A stretch of DNA of 64,000 nucleotides from Castor canadensis (lineage: Eukaryota; Chordata; Mammalia; Rodentia; Castoridae): the NCBI RefSeq assembly GCF_047511655.1, contig NC_133399.1, positions 5,025,333 through 5,089,332 of the forward strand, written 5' to 3'. The notes below the pieces were generated by a model. That model searched no databases, was not told where the DNA came from, and was given only the letters and a program-made list of their open reading frames with translations. A program made the translations under genes and the position numbers. Of the stretch, positions 58,401 to 64,000 are shown one piece after another. Every line of letters starts with the position of its first letter. Position 1 is the stretch's first letter.

Positions 58401-59324
58401 GCTTTACTCCAGTTGGACTTTGTTGTGTATTCTTCCTTTGGCTTCTAAAGCCACGATTCGTGGTTTTGACACAATGCCTAATATTTGGCAGCCAGAGGGA
58501 CCCACTTTCTCTGTACTTTTTACAATAGTGAGAGGACCTCTGGTCACGCAGGCTGCTGTAGTGTGGAACATAGAGTGTGTGGGGTGCACCCTTTGTGGTT
58601 ACTCCTAAAATGGGAGTGGAAAACCTGTTAGGTCTTGGGGGAGCTCAGTGGACATTGTTTATATTGACTCTGTAATTTGAAAGCAATTCTGATACTGACT
58701 GTTGTATTTGTGGTGAAGGGTCTGAAATGGCTAGAAGTTTATGTCCCTGCATTGCTTTGCCTTTTCCTTTTCATGCCTTTTGCTTGCTTTTTTCCTTTCC
58801 TTTCCCCTTCCTATCACTTTCCATTTCCCTTCATGCCCTCTTCTTCTCCTTCCCTCCCTTTTCTCATTGCCTTCTTTCCTCTCTACTTTCTGCCATTTTT
58901 TTCATTTTTGGACATCACACTCAGAGCCTCTTGAATGCTAACAGTATGCTGTACCATGTATGCATATCTCCACCCCATTTATTTAAGTAGAATCATCCAT
59001 CGTGATTAAAGTGAGACTGGTTTATGTCCAGAGTTGGACTAAATTCCCCTACCTGACCTCCCCAGTGTGCTGAGGCCCTTGGCTCAATCCCATTGTTCGA
59101 AGAAAAAAATTTTAAAAACATGGGCGAGCAATAATAAAATCAACAAAGTATAAAGATAATGAATGTTCTAAAAATTAGATGAGCAAAAACATAACATTAG
59201 TAGAAATGGAAAGGGGAAGAAAGGGAAAATGGGAAAGAAATGGAGTAATTTTTCAGGCTCATAAAAATGAGAAATGAGAAATAGAAATAAAGATAGAGTA
59301 GATGGGAAAAGAATCAAATTCCTC
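58401..59324. other. No gene; pyrimidine-rich tract
   Basis: 58760-58905 is strongly C/T-rich. No exon was recognised. Confidence 0.45.
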
Positions 59325-59500
59325 CTAAGCCAGGTATGCTGGTATGTGCCTGTAATCCCAGCTACTTGGGAGGTGAAGGCAGGAGTACCAATCAGAAGCT
59401 TTAGGCCAGCCCAGGCAAATTTAGCAAGACCCTTCTCAATAACAAAATAAAAAGCATCAGGGCTGGGGGCCTAGTTGAAGTGATAGAGCACTCCATTCAT
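59325..59500 (+). repeat. Composite SINE, sense
   Basis: AGCCAGGTATGCTGGTATGT start, AATCCCAGCTACTTGGGAGG, then an ID-like end AGGGCTGGGGGCCTAG. Confidence 0.78.
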
Positions 59501-60999
59501 CCTAGGTGACTTGCTTGGAAACACTTCTAGGTCTTCTGAGGTTGAGTTCTGCCAGGTATTGGATTGGATATGGGTTGCTACTGTTCCTTGTTGCAAAAGG
59601 AGTTGAAGTGGAAAGTAGTCTGGACTCCGCCCCCCCCTCCCCTGTGAACAGGGGGAAGCAGTGTTGACCACAGCAAGAGTTATTTTCTTTCTGGAATGTT
59701 AGACTGTGACCTTGGCGGTGTGGCACATGTCAGAGCTGCACTGATCAGGAATTGTTCCCTGACTTTTAGCAAAGTGTGTGCAGTGCACTCTGTATGTGCA
59801 TCCCAGAGGTTTGTAGTAGGTGCTAGGGTGATAGCCAGTGTCAGGCTGCAGCAGATCCTTCTTAGGAATGGTGTGGATGTGGGTACATTCACTTCGGACA
59901 TTTCTGTATTGTGCCAGATTATTGAAATACATCAGAGGGTTGGTGGAGCAACTCAACCACTGAGTCACCGGGGCTTCCTAGAACCAAGGAATTTTTGAGC
60001 GTTGATCCCACTGCCTGCAGACCTGGCACCTTGTGAAATAAACTGCTGCCACTTCTCATCACAGAGGGCAAGATGTATAAAGCACAGTCCCTTCCACTCC
60101 CCTTCACTTTGCATCACAAGTTCTTTACAGCATCAGTATCCCAATGATTGTGTGAGAGGCATTCCCCCAAACCACAACTGTGTCTTGTATCCACTACCAA
60201 CCTAGTCAGTGTCTTGTGTTATCCTCGGGGACCCTAATGTAATTATGAGTGCAATAGTCCCTAACAATAGGACCCTTCTCAGACCCTTCTGAGGATGTCT
60301 CCTGTCTTAGCACATGAGGGTTTGCTGAGAGGTGCAATGAATTTTCTCTAAGCTGGTTGTTGTGTAGGCGCTGCATCTCCTGTTTATTTAAATTCTTTGT
60401 GTACAGGGTGCAGCCTTCCTCACCAAGTGGGACTCTTTCCCTTATGGAGGGGAGAATCCTCTTCCATCCCCATCATAGTGCCTGACCCCAGGAGCTGGGG
60501 GAATTCCACTCTCTTCCCTTCTCTCTGGTCTGTTTTCTGTGCTCAGTTTCCATGCCCACCCACAGCCTGTCACTCCAAGAGGTGTCACTCCCTGTCTCTT
60601 TCCATCCCACAGAGGAGCACACTAGTGTTATTTGTGTCTATTCTACCATCCTGGAGCCTCTCTCTTTTGTCTGTCTCTTATGGCCTTTTTCTTTCAGTGG
60701 TACTTGATGACCATTACTTTTCATAGTATTCAGTTTTATATTTCTTGTTTTAATGTATAATTTGATGTATAATAATTTAATGTATAATTTGCGGAAAAGG
60801 ACAATCTATTTTTCCCAAGAGTACATGCCAGTTTGTCCTTGCCCTGTGTATAAAAGAGATGGTTATTTCATCTATTAACTGTGCAATTTCTGCTCTATTG
60901 TGAATCAGCTTTCTGTTTCCATGTAGGCTCACTGAAGACTGTTTTCCCTTCCTGTGGTCTGTGTTCATTTCCGTATCCATAAATAGTGGATTATGTTGG
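59501..60999. other. No gene recognised
   Basis: About 1.5 kb. Open frames of up to about 110 codons on both strands show no domain or composition that supports coding. Confidence 0.45.
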
Positions 61000-61440
61000 T
61001 CAGCTTTCTTTCATTATGACAAGATACCTGAGAACAAAAAGGAAAAAATTATTTTGACTCCTGGTTTCATCTGCTGGTCCCTTTACTTTTGGTCTAATAT
61101 GAGACAGAACATCATGGCAGTGGCAGTGTGTGATGGAGGAGGCAGATCATGTCATTGCAGCCAGGAAGCTAGGAGAGATTAAGAAGGGGACAAGATACCC
61201 TTGGAGGGCATACCTCTGTGATCTACATCCTCCAAGTAGTCCCCACCTCCTGCAGTTTCCACCACCTCTTTGTTGTCTACTCAATTATAAACCCAACTGT
61301 AGATTAATTCATCAGTGAGAGCAGAGCCCTCATAATCCGGTTTTTCCCAACAGTCCCACAATATGATTCTTGCTGCATGGGGGGCAAGCCCTCCATGCAT
61401 GAGTCTTTGATGGATATTTCACATGAAGCTTGAATTGGAA
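61000..61440 (+). repeat. Dispersed repeat, same family as 35870-36215
   Basis: A longer copy, starting TTTCATTATGACAAGATACC and ending TCTTTGATGGATATTTCACA. Confidence 0.55.
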
Positions 61441-61529
61441 TTTTCCAATTTTTGTGTATGTATTAGGCACATATCACTTTGTTGCTAAAAAGAAATACAT
61501 TATATATATATGAAATCTCTAATTTTTTT

Positions 61530-62265
61530 GGTGGGACTGGGGTTTGAACTTGGGGCTTCGGGCTTGTAAATCAGGCTTTCTACTTCTTGAGCCACACATC
61601 AGTTCATTTTGCTCTGGTTATTTAGGAGATGGGCTCTTATGAAGTATTTTCCCAGGCTGGTCTTCATCTGAGATCTTCCCGATCTCATCACAGTGCCATG
61701 TTTTTTTGTTTCTGTTTCTGTTTTCTTTTTGTAGACAGGATCTTGCACATAGTCATGGCTGGCATCAAACTGGTGATATTGAGCTCTTTCTATCTAGAAA
61801 ATGTCCCATTCTTCCCATTGTATCATTGTCCTTGGATATTGTCCAATAAGAACTTTGTTTTTCCATTAGCAGAGGGAACTATAATTTACAAATCCTTTTT
61901 AATATTAAGATTCCTCTGTAAGAAGCCAGGTATAAGCTTCCAATATTGTGCTTAGTGCAGCCACAGAAGATGTGTTCAATTTGCTAAGTAAGAACTTGTG
62001 ACAAAATAATAATAATAATAAAAATTATAACAGTTGAAAAAGAAACAAGGTTGTGAGGTGGGTTTTTTGTGTGTGTGTGTGTAGTGCTGGGATTTGAACT
62101 TAGGGTCTACACCTTGAGCCACCCCACCAGACCTTTGTTGTGAAGCGTTATTTTGAGAAAGGGTCTCCAGAATTATTTGCCCGGGCTGCCCTCTAAATGT
62201 GATCCTCCTGATCTCTGCCTCCAGAATAGCTAGGGTTACAGGCATGAACCACCAATACCCGGTAA
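61530..62265 (-). repeat. Antisense SINEs
   Basis: Copies at about 61530-61770 (decayed) and 62070-62265 (TGCTGGGATTTGAACTTAGG, ending TTACAGGCATGAACCACC). An (AAT)n run lies near 62005. Confidence 0.75.
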
Positions 62266-62399
62266 GATGTGTTAAATATTATTAGACCAGCTCAGTAGAG
62301 GGTCATCATCCAAAATGTGTTTTGAGAGTTGAGCAGGTAGGCTCACTGTATTGAGCATGGCAGAAATTCTAAGCCTTTGGGAATTAAACAAGTAGTGTA

Positions 62400-63330
62400 C
62401 TGTTGACATAAACTATTGGGAACACCAGGCCCCTTTTGTTAGGCTGATGAGGTCCATCCCTATGGCAGTTCCTCATGTACTGGCAAAGGTTGAATGTTGT
62501 CCTCGGGTATTCATAAGGTTGTGCTGTCTCAGGATGGCTGGTGCACAGTTCTGGGAACTGCCCATCATGGTTGCTCTCTGGACTGGGCACAGACTCCTGT
62601 CCATGTCCATCTTCCTGTGTGCTCTCTCCTTCTCAGAGATTCTGTTGCTCATCCCATCACCTCTTGCATGCTGACTTGCCTGCTTTTCTCCCATCACACC
62701 ACTATCTTGAAACCTGTGATGAACACAGGTACTTCTCCTTCACATTGGGCTAAACCCACCTCTGCCTGCTCATGGTCATTGGCTGTGACCACCCTATGGC
62801 CATCTGCCACCTGTGCATTGCCGTGAGCATTGGTGACTGGCTGTGTCCATCTTGAGACTTGGCCTGGCCTATTGGCTCATCTGTGGGGATGATGTGACAT
62901 GAATTTCTTTTCACCTCATCTTCTGTTCGTTCAAGGGAAGCCACCATTTTATTTCCCATGCCTATTCCTTGTTAAAGTGGGTTAGCAGCAGACAGCCTTT
63001 TGTCGCCATCATTGTGTTCCTCATGTTTGTCCCAGATCTGCAATAATGTATAGTCATCATTGTCCTCTACCCTATCTTCATTCTGGCTGCCATATTGAGG
63101 ATCTCCTCTCTAGATGCCTGCACAAAACATTCTCCTTATGTGTACCCCATCTCCATGGTGGTTGTGCAATATGGTTTCACCCCCATCATCTTTCTCAAGT
63201 GCAGATGTTCCTGTTAAACTTACAATATCACCCTGATGTCCACCACAGTTACACTTGTCACTCCTTTTCTTAGTCCAGTCATCAGGAATCATCAGTTCAA
63301 CCTCAGGAACAGGAAGTGAAGGATGGCATA
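62400..63330 (+). pseudogene. Olfactory receptor pseudogene, OR10-like
   Basis: A single-exon seven-transmembrane receptor remnant in several frames. TM2 start reads MSIFLCALSFSEILLLI. The region equivalent to MDRY has decayed (near 62790). TM5-6 shows IFILAAILRISSLDACTKHS, and VVVQYGFTPIIFLK lies near 63160. The end reads SSGIINHQFNLRNRK-like sequence with a frame change, corresponding to the conserved SLRNK helix 8. Multiple frameshifts and stops kill it. The subfamily is judged only from the TM6 segment. Confidence 0.78.
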
Positions 63331-63724
63331 AATAACAGCTTCTACAGAAAATTTTGTCCTCAAAGCTGCTGGTGGTGCCTTTGGTGGTGTGTCCAATCAG
63401 AATTGGACCCTTTTTTGTTGCTGGGGATGGAAGCCAGAATGTTCTGCATGCTGGACATGTGCTCTGTCACACCCTCAAGGCCTCCACAGAACTGTTGACA
63501 TGATTTAGGTGAGGAGATACCCATATCAGTATTTGTTTGATTCACACCAGCTGTTTGTCTCCTGTGCTTCTTCCATGATCTCTTGTGTGTGACCCGGTAT
63601 GATGAACCCCTCCTGTTTTCTGTGCCTAGGAAGGTGCCATCTATCTGTGGGCAGGATGGGATTAGCATATGGATGTGGGAGAAGTTATGCACATGGTTCT
63701 GAACTGAGCAATTAAGATAAACCT
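63331..63724. other. No gene recognised
   Basis: Contains a short ID-like SINE trace near 63405-63470 (TTTTTTGTTGCTGGGGATGG). Otherwise nothing. Confidence 0.4.
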
Positions 63725-64000
63725 AAGTCACATGCAGTGAGTGGTACATGCCTTTAATTCCAACTACTCAGGAAGTGGAGATCAAGGGATTGCAATTCAA
63801 GGCCAGCCCAAGTTAAAAGTTAGTGAGCCCCCATGTCATCCACAAGCCAGGTATAATGGCATACACCTGTAATCACAGCTACATGAGAGACATGTATAGG
63901 AGGATCATGGTACAGGCCAAACTTGGCAAAAGTGTGACAACCTACCTGAAAAATAACTGAAGCAAAAACTGGTGGTTTGGCTCAAGTGCTAGAGGGCCTG
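63725..64000 (+). repeat. SINEs, sense, cut by window edge
   Basis: A B1-like copy (63730-63830) followed by a composite copy (63845 on) whose ID-like part runs off the end at GCTCAAGTGCTAGAGGGCC. Confidence 0.8.

Overview
This is a mammalian nuclear window with no prokaryotic features. It is dense in 7SL/tRNA-composite SINEs, L1 copies with a G-rich 3' UTR, and class I (gammaretrovirus-like) endogenous retroviruses. The SINE type (a B1-like part joined to an ID-like tRNA part) points to a rodent, and I infer a castorimorph such as a beaver. That species inference comes from repeat style only.

The backbone is a tandem cluster of KRAB zinc-finger (KZFP) genes on the + strand. Bases 121-500 match the 3' UTR of the KZFP gene in this window, so they are the tail of an upstream paralog. 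A CpG-rich promoter at about 22.8-23.6 kb ends in a short first exon whose ATG (23276-23278) sits directly on a splice donor. Its partners are a 127-bp KRAB-A exon (37916-38042), a 61-bp exon (38245-38305) and an eleven-finger C2H2 exon (38855-39986). The four parts join in phase and give 440 residues. A second, paralogous CpG promoter and first exon lie at 44.8-45.3 kb and share a 104-bp perfectly identical block with the first. Their KRAB and finger exons are not seen before base 64000.

The intergenic DNA has been inflated by retroelements. ERV-1 (1182-10185, minus strand) has both LTRs, a 4-bp target duplication and a tRNA-Thr-type primer site, but its gag, pro, pol and env are broken. A processed retrocopy with a 14-bp target duplication sits inside its pol. 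ERV-2 (15057-21593, plus strand) has lost integrase and most of env, which leaves an ORF that runs from RNase H into the envelope TM subunit. A degraded third LTR element is proposed at 25123-31286, inside intron 1 of the KZFP gene. A solo LTR (39969-40442) has landed inside the zinc-finger exon, supplies its stop codon and separates it from at least one former finger.

From 49 to 58 kb there is an RPL19 processed pseudogene nested by an old L1, and a long but defective L1 (ORF1, endonuclease and RT fragments) inserted into an older L1. The last 6 kb hold dispersed repeats and an olfactory-receptor pseudogene (about 62.4-63.3 kb). The only gene that looks intact is the KZFP. KZFPs normally silence retroelements through KAP1/TRIM28, so a KZFP truncated by an LTR amid many ERVs is the most interesting biology here.
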